NCBI GenBank assembly: GCA_964587625.1
Contig: CAZPLU010000002.1
Location: forward strand, 55,414 to 119,413
DNA from: DAOPZJ01 sp964587625
GTDB lineage: Bacteria > Bacillota > Clostridia > Oscillospirales > JAKOTC01
Length of the DNA stretch: 64,000 nucleotides
Direction: 5' to 3'
Under the pieces are notes generated by a model. That model was not told where the DNA came from and searched no databases. It was given only the letters and a program-made list of their open reading frames with translations. Shown piece by piece: positions 34,192 to 43,389 of this stretch. Every line of letters starts with the position of its first letter. Positions within the stretch are counted from its first letter, which is position 1. The position numbers and the translations under genes are program-made.

Positions 34192-35565
34192 ATGACAGTC
34201 AAAACGGTATACGCGAGCGCGTTCGCGCCGCTGGACAGCAACGTGTTTACGGGCGGCGGCACCAACGTCACGAGACAGCTTCAACAGGTGCTCGACAGGG
34301 CCGAGACCGAGGGCGGAATCCGCCTTGTGATGGACGGCGCGGCGCTGGTGAGCGGTCTGGTCGTCCATTCCAACACCACGATCGAATGCCTGACGAAGGA
34401 CTGCGGGTTCTTTTTGGACGATCAATCCAACCGCGCTATTTTAATCAATGCACGGCGGGATAAAAAGGTCATCAAAGATCGCTGCATCACCCTTTTGGGC
34501 GGAACCTACAACCACAACGCCAAAAATCAGCTGCACCACGTCCCCACCGACGAGGCCGTTTTGGATGTCGGCGACGATTTCGACGGCAATCATCTCGTGA
34601 TGGCGCTGGAATTTTACGGCGTCGAATACCTGACCATCAGAGATATCACCATCCGCGACCAACGGTCCTGGGCGGCGGTCATCTGCAACTGGCGGCATGT
34701 GGTGGTGGAAAACGTGGACATCGACCTGCCCGAGCACATGGACGGCCAAAATCAGGACGGTCTGCACTTCTGGGGCCCGGGGCGCTTTTTGAGCATCAAA
34801 AACCTCAGCGGCCGCACGGGGGACGACATCCTTGCGCTCGCCCCGGATGAATCCGACATGGAGTCCGACATCACCGACGTCGAGGTGGACGGTCTGTTTA
34901 TGGACAACGCAGATCAGGGAGTGCGCCTGCTCTCGAGGGCGAAAGGCCGGCTCGACCGGGTCACGATCCGCAATGTCAGCGGAACGTATAAGTGTTTCGG
35001 ATTTTATATCAATCCGTGGTTCCACGACGCCTACGGCTCTTTCGGAAATATTTTGATCGAAAACGTCGACCTGCGCCAAACCGAGCCCAATTACCACTAC
35101 ACCAACCCCTTTTTGTTCCGCATCGGCGGCGACATCGAGTGTTTGACTTTGAAAAACATCCGGCATCATTATCCCCGCGACGGCCGGCCCGTCGCCGAAA
35201 TCGGCATTCCTTTCGTGTCGAAGAAGCAAAATGCGGAAAAAGCCGCCGGTCAGCATATGAATACGATCATCATCGACGGCCTGACCGTCTTGGAAGAGGG
35301 AAACGCGACTGCCGATGCCGAATATATCAAAGTAGTAGGCGCGGTGGACAACCTGATATTGAAAAATGTCGTTGCCGTGCGTAAATGTGAAAACGAGACG
35401 CCGTGCGGCAAAATCCTTGTCATCGATCAAAAAAAAGGCAGCGCCGAAAACCTTTTGATCGACGGGGCGTATTGCAAGGGCTACGAGAGCTTCGCCGAAA
35501 CCAACGGAAAGGCCGCCCATGCCGACGTTTACAACGCGGTGTGCGACTGCGAGCCGTTGAAATAA
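34192..35565 (+). CDS. GH28-like right-handed beta-helix protein (polygalacturonase-like)
   Basis: About 457 residues made of parallel beta-helix rungs (LTIRDITIRD, VVENVDIDLPEH, LFMDNADQGVRL, NILIENVDLRQT). GH28-type acidic residues appear as NQDGLHFWGPG and TGDDILALAP; the later His and Arg-Lys motifs of true polygalacturonases are not evident, so substrate and activity are uncertain. No signal peptide, so cytosolic. ATG 34192 with AAGGATG is preferred over the ATG at 34174. A strong terminator follows. Confidence 0.7.
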   Translation: MTVKTVYASAFAPLDSNVFTGGGTNVTRQLQQVLDRAETEGGIRLVMDGAALVSGLVVHSNTTIECLTKDCGFFLDDQSNRAILINARRDKKVIKDRCITLLGGTYNHNAKNQLHHVPTDEAVLDVGDDFDGNHLVMALEFYGVEYLTIRDITIRDQRSWAAVICNWRHVVVENVDIDLPEHMDGQNQDGLHFWGPGRFLSIKNLSGRTGDDILALAPDESDMESDITDVEVDGLFMDNADQGVRLLSRAKGRLDRVTIRNVSGTYKCFGFYINPWFHDAYGSFGNILIENVDLRQTEPNYHYTNPFLFRIGGDIECLTLKNIRHHYPRDGRPVAEIGIPFVSKKQNAEKAAGQHMNTIIIDGLTVLEEGNATADAEYIKVVGAVDNLILKNVVAVRKCENETPCGKILVIDQKKGSAENLLIDGAYCKGYESFAETNGKAAHADVYNAVCDCEPLK

Positions 35566-35584
35566 AAATTCCTTTTTCAAATCA

Positions 35585-35640
35585 CACGAATCCTGCGGGT
35601 GGCAGACGCCGCCCGCAGGATTCGTGTTTATTTTATTTTT
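35585..35640 (+). terminator. Intrinsic terminator after the GH28-like gene
   Basis: Perfect 15-bp stem (CACGAATCCTGCGGG, 35585-35599, with 35612-35626), 12-nt loop, followed by a T-rich tract. Confidence 0.9.
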
Positions 35641-35821
35641 ATTTTAAAAATTGATAAATCCATTTTTAAAGCGATCGGGGATCGATTCAATCACGCGGGG
35701 ATCGAAACGGGAAAAGCCGCGTCATGTTGATTTTGTAAAAAGCCCTGTGCTTTCACCGCCGCAGGAGAGATTGAACCGTCGCTTTTACCGGTCGCTAAAT
35801 CAGAAATCCACGTTTTATCGT

Positions 35822-37693
35822 CTATCGGTCATACCATTTTGCCTGCTCATGATACAGCCGCGCGTATTCGCCGCCGCCCGCCAATAATTTTTCATGAGTT
35901 CCGCTCTCGGCGATTTTGCCGCCGCCGAACACCACCACGCGGTCGGTCAACGCCGCGATGCTGATGCGGTGGGTCACGAACACCACCGTCTTGTCGCGCG
36001 ACATCTCGGTATAGCGCTTAAAAATCTCGGCCTCCGCCAGCGGGTCGAGGTTTCCGGTCGGCTCGTCGAGCAGGATCAGATCCCTGTCCCGGTAGTAGGC
36101 GCGGGCGATCGCGAGCTTTTGCCACTGCCCGCCCGAGAGATCGGCGCCGCCGACGTCTTTGCCGAGCGCGAGATCGCCTTCCAGTTCCGGGCAACCCGCT
36201 TTTTTCAGGCAGTCCGCGATCAGACCCTCGTCCCTCGCGCGTTTGGCATCGCCCAAAAACACGTTGTCCGAGACCGTGAAGGTGGTATATTTGGCCGGGT
36301 CCTGGAATACCGCCGACATGCGGTCGTATTTGGTCCCGGGGTCGAGTTTGCGGCTGTCGGCGCCGTTGACGGACAACACGCCCCCGGACGGTTCCAGCAT
36401 CCCGCACAACAGCTTGACAAAGGTCGATTTCCCCGCGCCGTTCTCGCCGACCAGGGCGACTTTTTCCCCGCGCCTGATCTCGAGATCAACCCCCTCGAGC
36501 ACATATTTTTCGGTCATCGGATAACGGTAACGCAGGCCTTGTGCCTTGATTTCGGCAATTTCTCCGGTCTTTTCCCCTTCTTGCGTCTGGGACGGCAGTT
36601 CCATCAGCTCAAAAAACATCGCCGCCTCGTTTTTGTTGGACATGAATTTTCCGAGCGCGGAGAACAGCGCGCCGGTGTCGGAAACAAGGGTCTGAATCAA
36701 TGACATCACCGAGCCCAGCGCGCCGAGCGTGATGCGCCCCGCCGTCATCAGCGCGATGGCGAGCGCATAGGCGGCCGAGAGCGTCAACGCCGAAATCGCG
36801 TTGCGGATCGCCCCGAGCGCGCTCGAGCGGAACTGCTTTTTGCGCTCCAGCGCCGTGTATTCGTCGGCGGCTTTTTTCCATTTGCCGAAGAAGAAATCGA
36901 ACAGGCCGAGGGTGCGCATTTCCTTTGCTCCGGTATTCAACATGATGTTTTGAAGATAATTGCCTTTCCGGGCCAGTTCGGAGTTGTCCTTGAGAAACCT
37001 GAACGAGAGCTTCGAATCGATATAGGTCGTATACAGCGTCGGAATCGGCGCGATCAAAATCAACAGGCACAGCCACGGGCTGAAGAGATACAGCGTCGCC
37101 GCGATCGTGAGCACCGAGACGGTCCTGGCGATGATCGAATAGCCGTTCATCATGACCATCCGGTTCAGCCCGCTCCAGCCGTCGGCCGTGAACCTGAACA
37201 CCCGCTCGATCAGGTCGTTGGTCTTGGCGATCTCAAGGTATTCGGGGGAGAGAGAAGCCAGCTTGCGGTAAAGTCGCGCGTCCAGCTTTTCCTGAAAGCG
37301 GTTGGCCTGCACGATATCGACCCGCTCGATCTGCTCGTACATATACAGATAACGGTTGAGCAGCGCGCACAGATAATTGAGCGCGAAATATCCTAAAATC
37401 ATTCCGGCCATCGTAAAAATTCCCGTTTCCGGCGAATAGGAATTGGCCGCGTCGATGTATTTCCCCCAGAGGGCCGCAAGCGCCGGCCGGAGCAAACTCA
37501 ACAAAATCGACAGCGCCAAGATCAGGGCGCACATAAACTTCGCCGAGGAAAAGACAAACCCGAACAGCTTGAAAATCGTCTTGGTTTTGGCGGGTTTTTG
37601 TTTGCTCATTTCCTCCTCGAGCGGCGTGGTGAAATCGCGCGGCAGCCCGGTGAGGTCGTCTTTCGGCCCTGTTCTGACTTTTTCTTTTTTCAT
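35822..37693 (-). CDS. ABC exporter half-transporter (permease + ATPase)
   Basis: 623 residues. A hydrophilic ~45-residue N-terminus is followed by six membrane helices (from about 50 to 320) and a nucleotide-binding domain with Walker A GENGAGKST, signature LSGGQWQKLAIARA and Walker B LILLDEPTGNLD, then the H-loop THR. Type IV ABC exporters export peptides, lipids or drugs, often as heterodimers. ATG 37693 overlaps the end of the partner gene, with AAAGGAGG upstream. The partner at 37690-39522 carries a nonsense codon. Confidence 0.9.
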   Translation of the reverse strand: MKKEKVRTGPKDDLTGLPRDFTTPLEEEMSKQKPAKTKTIFKLFGFVFSSAKFMCALILALSILLSLLRPALAALWGKYIDAANSYSPETGIFTMAGMILGYFALNYLCALLNRYLYMYEQIERVDIVQANRFQEKLDARLYRKLASLSPEYLEIAKTNDLIERVFRFTADGWSGLNRMVMMNGYSIIARTVSVLTIAATLYLFSPWLCLLILIAPIPTLYTTYIDSKLSFRFLKDNSELARKGNYLQNIMLNTGAKEMRTLGLFDFFFGKWKKAADEYTALERKKQFRSSALGAIRNAISALTLSAAYALAIALMTAGRITLGALGSVMSLIQTLVSDTGALFSALGKFMSNKNEAAMFFELMELPSQTQEGEKTGEIAEIKAQGLRYRYPMTEKYVLEGVDLEIRRGEKVALVGENGAGKSTFVKLLCGMLEPSGGVLSVNGADSRKLDPGTKYDRMSAVFQDPAKYTTFTVSDNVFLGDAKRARDEGLIADCLKKAGCPELEGDLALGKDVGGADLSGGQWQKLAIARAYYRDRDLILLDEPTGNLDPLAEAEIFKRYTEMSRDKTVVFVTHRISIAALTDRVVVFGGGKIAESGTHEKLLAGGGEYARLYHEQAKWYDR

Positions 37694-39522
37694 GATACCG
37701 CCGCCTCCTTTCCGTTTTCGTACCACTGCTTTTGGGCGTTGAACATCTTACTGTAAATCCCGCCGGTCGCCATCAATTCGGCATGCGTGCCCTCCTCGGC
37801 GATTTTTCCCTCCGAGATCACGAGGATCCGGTCGGTGATCATGGTCGAAGCCAGCCGGTGGGTGATGAAGATCGCGCTCTTTTTTTCGGTCATTTCGGCG
37901 AATTCGGCGTACAGATGCGACTCGGCGATCGGGTCGAGCTGGCTGGTCGGCTCGTCGAGCAGCAACACCGGCTTATCCCCCATAAAAGCGCGGGCGAGGG
38001 CGATGCGCTGCCACTGTCCGCCCGAGAGGTCGACGCCGCCCTTGAAGTCGCGGCCCAACAGCGTGTCGTATCCGTCCTTGAGCGAAGGCGCGAACTCGTC
38101 CACTTTTGCTTTTTGGCAGGCGCGTTTGAACACGTCCCCGTTTTCGATATCGGCGATATGGCCTACGGCGATATTTTCACGCAGCGGAATGCTGTAGCGC
38201 ATAAAGTCCTGAAAGATCGGGGCGAAGATCTCGGAGCGCCGCTCCGCCGAATAGGACGTCAGCGGTTTTGAGCCGAGCAGGATCTCCCCGCCGTCGGGTT
38301 CGAACAGCCCGAGCAGCAGCTTGATCATCGTGGTTTTGCCCTCGCCGTTTTCTCCGACGACCGATACCTTTTCCCCGGCCCGTACCTTGAACGACAACCC
38401 TTTTAAAATCTCGCGTCCGGTATTGGGATAGGCAAACCGCACGTTTCTGAACTCAATCTCATAATCCCCCGGCAATTCGGCGCATTCGGATTCGGGGTCC
38501 TCGGAGAGCGCGAAAAATTTGTTGTAATAATCCAGGAACTGGATGTGAAAGCCGCTGGCTTTAAAAAAGATCGTCGCGCCGCTTAACGAATCGTACAACC
38601 CGCCGAACACGCATAAAGTCAACGCGATAAATGAACCGACGCTCGCCTTGCCGCCGATGAACAGCAGCAGCAAAAACACCGCGTTCCCGAGCGTCGCCAG
38701 CGCGGTCACCCAACTCGAGGCGAAGCGCATTTTCAGGTGCTTGAAATAATAATATTTTTCATATTCGCGGTTGCGCTCATTCAGGCGTTTTTAATAGGTG
38801 TCGACCAAAAAATCGGACGATCCGAACAGCTTTTGCTCCCTGGCGTAGTCGCGCGAGCGCAGATAGCCCCCGAGCCGCCGATATCGGCGCTCCTTGTCCC
38901 AATATTTTTGCAACTCGTCATAGACCGAGAACGACCGCTTGGCGCTGATGAAGAGGTCCAGCGCGAACGGCGCGAGCAGGGTCGGCAGCAGCCACGGCGA
39001 TATCTGCGCAAACTGCCATAAAAGGCCGGCGCTTGCGACCAAGCTCGAAATCTCCCGCGTGACGTACATCGGGAACATGTGGCGCACGGAATCCTCGGCA
39101 TGGTCAAAAGCCATGTCCATGATCTTGACCGAGGCGGGGTCTTCGAAGTGGGCGTATTTGAGCCGCTTGAGCTTTTGGAGCATCTTCCCCCGGTAGGTCG
39201 TGCGCAAAATCAATTGTGACCGCTCCTGCACATGGCCGTAGACATAGGCGTTGACCACCAGGTCGGGGATAACGGAAGCAAGGAGAAATAAAATAATATA
39301 CGGGATATACTGCCCGAAGGTCAGGGTTCCGGCAGCCACTTTTAGCCCGTCGTCGAAGATATGCCCGCCCGCGAACACCGCCGCCGTCGTGGCAAAACCG
39401 GATAAAACCGCCGCGGCAAAGGTGCCGGCCACCATCCGGGGGGCTTCTTTTGCGATGATGCCGATCAGCATTTTATAATGCCCGAAAAGCTCCTTGAGCC
39501 TGTACTGATGTTTATTTTCCAT
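37690..39522 (-). pseudogene. ABC exporter half-transporter split by an in-frame TAA
   Basis: From ATG 39522 the frame runs 243 codons through the first membrane helices to TAA at 38791-38793. After it, the same frame continues without shift for 366 codons: KRLNERNREYEKYYYFKHLK, the remaining helices, then a complete ATPase domain (GENGEGKTT, LSGGQWQRIALARA, VLLLDEPTSQLD). Without the TAA the protein would be about 610 residues, matching its 623-residue partner. An ATG at 38730 could reinitiate but has no RBS. Likely a single nonsense change, an assembly error, or readthrough. The ATPase Walker A has Glu where Gly/Ala is usual (GEGKT). Confidence 0.85.
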
Positions 39523-40390
39523 TGGGTTTCTTCTTTCCCTCCGGCCGAATCGTCTCGGCGGCATCGAAATACGGTTTTTTACGCATTCCGGTCTGGAAGC
39601 AGTAACCGCTCGGTCGGCGGATGATGCGGTTCGCGAATTCCAGCATCGGCATGAACGCGGGGTTTTGATGATAATTATAATTACTTCCGTAAACGTCTAT
39701 TTGGTCGTTGTCGAGCGTCAGCTGGGATTTGCTCACGAGCTTATAACCGACGAATCGATCGAGGATTTCGGCGGCGCGCTCGACGGCGATTCCGATTTCC
39801 GAGGCCACCCATTTGGCCGTGAACGGGTTTTCGTCCCGCGAATAGAGCAATATGAGCGTGTCAAAGGCGTCCCGCTGTCCGAGCAGGGCGAAAAACGCCG
39901 TCTGTTCTTCGGGTTTGTACAGTATTTTGCCGAATCCGCACTCGGGCTCGGGCATCAGCATAAAATAATTCAACCGCCTGTCCAGCCGCATCAGCGAGAT
40001 CCCCTCGTTGAAAATGGCCTCGGAAAACGACTCGGTAGCGAGATATTTATCGAGATTGTCATGCTTGTCAAGCTTGGAACCGAACATGGAACGCTGAATC
40101 GTCCAGCACAGTTCCTCGGCGGTCCGAAGCTGCTGCTCGCGCGGCGCCGCGCGTATGTGCGCGCAAATCACATCGTCGATGTTTTGAGATCCCGCTTTCC
40201 GCCCGAACAGCGCGTCGATCGAGACCCTGAAATAATCGGCGACGCGCGGCAGCATCTCGGCGTCCGGCACGCCGCCGTTTTCCCACTTGCTGACCGCCTG
40301 CGCCGAAATTGACAGCGCCTGCCCCAGTTGTTCCTGCGTCACGCCCTGTTCTTTCCGCAGTTCCGCAATCATTTTCCCGATGTTTTCCAC
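39512..40390 (-). CDS. XRE-family HTH regulator with C-terminal sensor region
   Basis: 292 residues from GTG 40390 (GGGAGG upstream). HTH_3 at ~1-65 (IAELRKEQGVTQEQLGQALS, SAQAVSKWENGGVPDAEML), then a ~220-residue C-terminal part with a winged-helix-like segment (FTAKWVASEIGIAVERAAEI) found in regulators adjacent to ABC exporters. It overlaps the start of the ABC gene by 11 bases. Its promoter overlaps a perfect inverted repeat, consistent with autoregulation. Confidence 0.8.
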   Translation of the reverse strand: MENIGKMIAELRKEQGVTQEQLGQALSISAQAVSKWENGGVPDAEMLPRVADYFRVSIDALFGRKAGSQNIDDVICAHIRAAPREQQLRTAEELCWTIQRSMFGSKLDKHDNLDKYLATESFSEAIFNEGISLMRLDRRLNYFMLMPEPECGFGKILYKPEEQTAFFALLGQRDAFDTLILLYSRDENPFTAKWVASEIGIAVERAAEILDRFVGYKLVSKSQLTLDNDQIDVYGSNYNYHQNPAFMPMLEFANRIIRRPSGYCFQTGMRKKPYFDAAETIRPEGKKKPNGK

Positions 40391-40419
40391 CAGAATCCCT
40401 CCCGTCGGTTGATGGCTTG

Positions 40420-40475
40420 ATGATACCACAAACCATGGTTGAGTTCAATCGAGGCCATTTGTAGTAAACTCAACC
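40420..40475 (-). promoter_or_regulatory. Promoter and candidate operator of the XRE-ABC operon
   Basis: Reverse-strand TTGAAC (40443-40448), 17 bp, TATCAT (40420-40425). Perfect 9-bp arms GGTTGAGTT (40437-40445) and AACTCAACC (40467-40475) flank 21 bp, with one arm overlapping the -35; binding of the XRE protein here is inferred. Confidence 0.7.
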
Positions 40476-40510
40476 GTCGGTTTATTTAAAATCGGATTCA
40501 ACCGCTATAA

Positions 40511-40548
40511 AAACCGCGGCGAACGGGCAGGCCCGTTCGCCGCGGTTT
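40511..40548 (-). terminator. Intrinsic terminator of the aminotransferase gene
   Basis: Perfect 17-bp stem (AAACCGCGGCGAACGGG, 40511-40527, with 40532-40548), four-base loop; on the reverse strand TTTTTATAG follows. Confidence 0.85.
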
Positions 40549-40557
40549 CTATATGTC

Positions 40558-41844
40558 TTATTTGTCCGACAGCAGTTTTTCAACCGCCGCGAGTTTCGCC
40601 GAGGCGCAGAAGACATCCATCGCCTCCGCGAGTTGACTCGCCGGCGGGAAACTCGGGGAGATGCGGATATTGGCGTCGTTGGGATCCATTCCGTAGGGGA
40701 AAGTCGCGCCCGCGGGCGTCAGGATCAATCCGGCGTCCTTGCACAGCGCCACCGTGCGCTTGGCACAGCCGGGCAACAGATCGACGCTGACGAAATAGCC
40801 GCCCTTTGGCTCTGTCCACTCGGCGACGCCGGACGCACCCAACCCCTCCTTGAGTTTGGCGCAGACCGTCTCGAACTTCGGCACGAGCAGCCCCATGTAT
40901 TTTTCCATGTGCGCGGCAACACCCTCGAGGTTTTTATAATAACGCGCATGGCGCAGTTGATTGAGTTTATCGTGTCCGATGGTCTGATAGGAGAGCAATT
41001 TTCTATAAAAAGCCAAATTCTCCGCGCCCGAGGCGATGGCCGAAACGCCGCCGCCCGCAAAACTGATCTTGCTGGTCGAGGTGAACATGTACACCATGCT
41101 GCCGTTTCCGCGTTTTTGCGCTTCGGTCAGCAGATTGGTGACTTTGGTTTTTGCCACTCCGGCAAAGGTGTGCATCACATAGGCGTTGTCGCAGTAGATT
41201 CTGAAATCGTGCGAAGCCGGTTTCAAAGCCGCCAGACGCTCGATGACTTTGTGCGAATAAACCGCTCCGGTCGGATTGGCATAGACCGGGACGCACCAGA
41301 TGCCCTTGATGTCCGGGTCTTCGTTGACATACCGTTCGACCAAATCCATATCCGGACCGTCGTGAAACATCGGGATGCCGACCATGTCAAAGCCGAATTT
41401 GTCCGTGATGGCAAAATGGCGGTCGTAACCCGGCGCGGGGCACAGCCATTTCCGGTTTTTACACTCATAAAGCGGCACGCCGCCCGCGAACACGCCGAAA
41501 ATCATCGCCTTCGCCAGCGTGTCGTACATCAGGTTCAAGCTCGAGTTTCCGTAGACGATCAGGTTTTCGGCCGGGACGCTCAAAATCTCGGAAAACAGCC
41601 GTTTCGCCTCCGGGATGCCGTCGAGCCCGCCGTAGTTGCGCGCATCCAGGCCGTCCTCGGATCTCAGGTCGGAATCCGGGCCGAGCGCCGACAAAATGGG
41701 GTTGGCAAGCGAGAGCATCTCGGGCGCGGGCTTGCCGCGCGAGATGTCGAGTTTGAGCCCCTTGGCCTTGTAATCGTTGTAAACGCCTTGTAAAAGGGCT
41801 TTTTGAATTAATAATTGTTCGCGGGAGAGTTTTATATAATTCAT
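40558..41844 (-). CDS. Aspartate aminotransferase, type Ic (MocR-like fold-type I PLP enzyme)
   Basis: 428 residues. The fold-type I PLP pocket is clear: Asn in YANPTGAVYS, Asp-Asn in IYCDNAYVMH, PLP-lysine in FTSTSKISFAGGG, and Arg in IRISPSFPP near the C-terminus. Sequence style (NYGGLDGIPEAKRLF, YGNSSLNLMYD) matches the long type Ic aspartate aminotransferases. It converts aspartate and 2-oxoglutarate to oxaloacetate and glutamate. ATG 41844 has AGGTGG seven bases upstream; the ATG at 41850 is too close. Downstream of asnS on the same strand, fitting an Asp/Asn link. Confidence 0.85.
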   Translation of the reverse strand: MNYIKLSREQLLIQKALLQGVYNDYKAKGLKLDISRGKPAPEMLSLANPILSALGPDSDLRSEDGLDARNYGGLDGIPEAKRLFSEILSVPAENLIVYGNSSLNLMYDTLAKAMIFGVFAGGVPLYECKNRKWLCPAPGYDRHFAITDKFGFDMVGIPMFHDGPDMDLVERYVNEDPDIKGIWCVPVYANPTGAVYSHKVIERLAALKPASHDFRIYCDNAYVMHTFAGVAKTKVTNLLTEAQKRGNGSMVYMFTSTSKISFAGGGVSAIASGAENLAFYRKLLSYQTIGHDKLNQLRHARYYKNLEGVAAHMEKYMGLLVPKFETVCAKLKEGLGASGVAEWTEPKGGYFVSVDLLPGCAKRTVALCKDAGLILTPAGATFPYGMDPNDANIRISPSFPPASQLAEAMDVFCASAKLAAVEKLLSDK

Positions 41845-41949
41845 ATGCATGCCACCTATGTTATCATATTTTTTGCGCGTCTGTAACATCTTCCGCTGTG
41901 AATTTGCGCAATAAAAGCCGCTCTGTTTTTAGCGCAAACCTTTACCCTG

Positions 41950-43338
41950 TTATACCAGCGTCTTTGGGGTGCGCGGGAACAGCAGCACGTCGCGGATGTT
42001 TCCCACGCAGGTCAGGTACAGCAGCAGGCGTTCCAATCCCAGCCCGAAGCCGGCGTGTTTTGTGCCGCCGTAACGGCGCAGGTCGAGGTACCAGCCGTAG
42101 TCGTTTTTATCCAACCCGCATTCCTCCATGCGGCGCTCGAGCACGTCGAGGCGCTCCTCCCTCTGGCTGCCGCCGATGAGCTCGCCGACGCCCGGCACCA
42201 ATAAATCCATCGCGGCGACCGTCTTGCCGTCGTCGTTGAGGCGCATATAAAACGACTTGATCTCCTTGGGATAGTTGATCAAAAACACCGGTGCGTTAAA
42301 ATGGGTCTCGGTCAGCCAGCGTTCGTGTTCTTTTTGCAAGTCGCAGCCCCAATAGACGGGGTATTCAAACACCAGCCCGCTGTTTTTGAGCAGGTCTATC
42401 GCCTCAGTATATTCGCAGACCTTGAAATCGGCGTTGATCAGCGCGTTCAGGCGGTCGAGCAGGCCGTTGTCATAGTGCTCGTTAAAAAACGCCAATTCGT
42501 CCGGACACTGCTCCAGGACGTATTTGACGATGAAGACCATCATATCCCGCGCCAGCTGCATATCGTCCGAAAGGTCGGCGAAGGCGATCTCCGGCTCGAT
42601 CATCCAAAACTCCGACGCGTGGATCGGCGTGTTGGAATTTTCGGCGCGAAACGTCGGCCCGAAGTTGTAGACCTTGCCGTAGCAGAGCGCGAACGCCTCG
42701 GCCTCGAGCTGCCCCGAGACCGTCAGCGACGCGGTCCGCGCGAAAAAATCCTTTGAAAAATCGACTTCGCCGGATTCGGTCAACGGCGGATTCTTCGCGT
42801 CCAAAGTGGTCACGCGAAACATCTCTCCCGCGCCCTCACAATCGCTGCCGGTGATGATCGGCGAATGGGTATAGATAAATCCATTTTCGGTGAAAAACTT
42901 GTGGATGGCGTAGCTGACGACCGAACGCAGCCGGTAGACCGCGCCGAGGGTGTTGGTACGCGGGCGCAGGTGCGGCATGGTGCGCAAAAATTCCAGCGAG
43001 TGGCGCTTTTTTTGCAGCGGATAATCGGGCGAGGATGTCCCCTCGACCATGATGCCGGTCGCTTTCAGCTCAAAGGGCTGTTTGCCGTCCGGGGTTGCGA
43101 CCAAAACGCCCTCGACGGCCAAAGCGCACCCGTTGTTTTGGCGGGTCGCCTCGGCATAGCCGGGCATATTTTCCTCGGCCACGACCTGAAGATTTCGAAA
43201 GCAGCTCCCGTCGTTGAGTTCAATGAACGAGATCCCTTTGGACACGCGCAGGGTCTTGGCCCAACCGCATACCGTGAGGTTGTTTCCGATAAATTGTTCA
43301 GGTGTTTCGAAGAGTTTGGCGACTTCGACGCGTTTCAT
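41950..43338 (-). CDS. asnS: Asparagine-tRNA ligase
   Basis: 462 residues, normal AsnRS length. OB-fold anticodon-binding N-terminus (LTVCGWAKTLRVSKGISFIE) then the class IIb core: motif 2 FRAENSNTPIHASEFWMIEP and motif 3 GFGLGLERLLLYL. It charges tRNA-Asn with asparagine. The lack of the AspRS-type insertion and the AENSNT sequence favour AsnRS over AspRS. RBS GGAAGGGGCAG. 51 bp after pheT with no promoter or terminator between. Confidence 0.95.
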   Translation of the reverse strand: MKRVEVAKLFETPEQFIGNNLTVCGWAKTLRVSKGISFIELNDGSCFRNLQVVAEENMPGYAEATRQNNGCALAVEGVLVATPDGKQPFELKATGIMVEGTSSPDYPLQKKRHSLEFLRTMPHLRPRTNTLGAVYRLRSVVSYAIHKFFTENGFIYTHSPIITGSDCEGAGEMFRVTTLDAKNPPLTESGEVDFSKDFFARTASLTVSGQLEAEAFALCYGKVYNFGPTFRAENSNTPIHASEFWMIEPEIAFADLSDDMQLARDMMVFIVKYVLEQCPDELAFFNEHYDNGLLDRLNALINADFKVCEYTEAIDLLKNSGLVFEYPVYWGCDLQKEHERWLTETHFNAPVFLINYPKEIKSFYMRLNDDGKTVAAMDLLVPGVGELIGGSQREERLDVLERRMEECGLDKNDYGWYLDLRRYGGTKHAGFGLGLERLLLYLTCVGNIRDVLLFPRTPKTLV

Positions 43339-43389
43339 AAATTTTAACTGCCCCTTCCGAAGATATGGATGGGGAGTATTTTACCACAT

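Noticed and set aside
35627..35821. Small gene in the gap after the GH28-like terminator
   Set aside because: The open frame there has no RBS, no recognisable composition and follows a terminator; no feature assigned.
15212..38793. Genome-wide reassignment of TAA as a sense codon
   Set aside because: TAA ends many intact genes here (for example glpK at 6013), so two internal TAA codons are better explained by mutation or sequence error.
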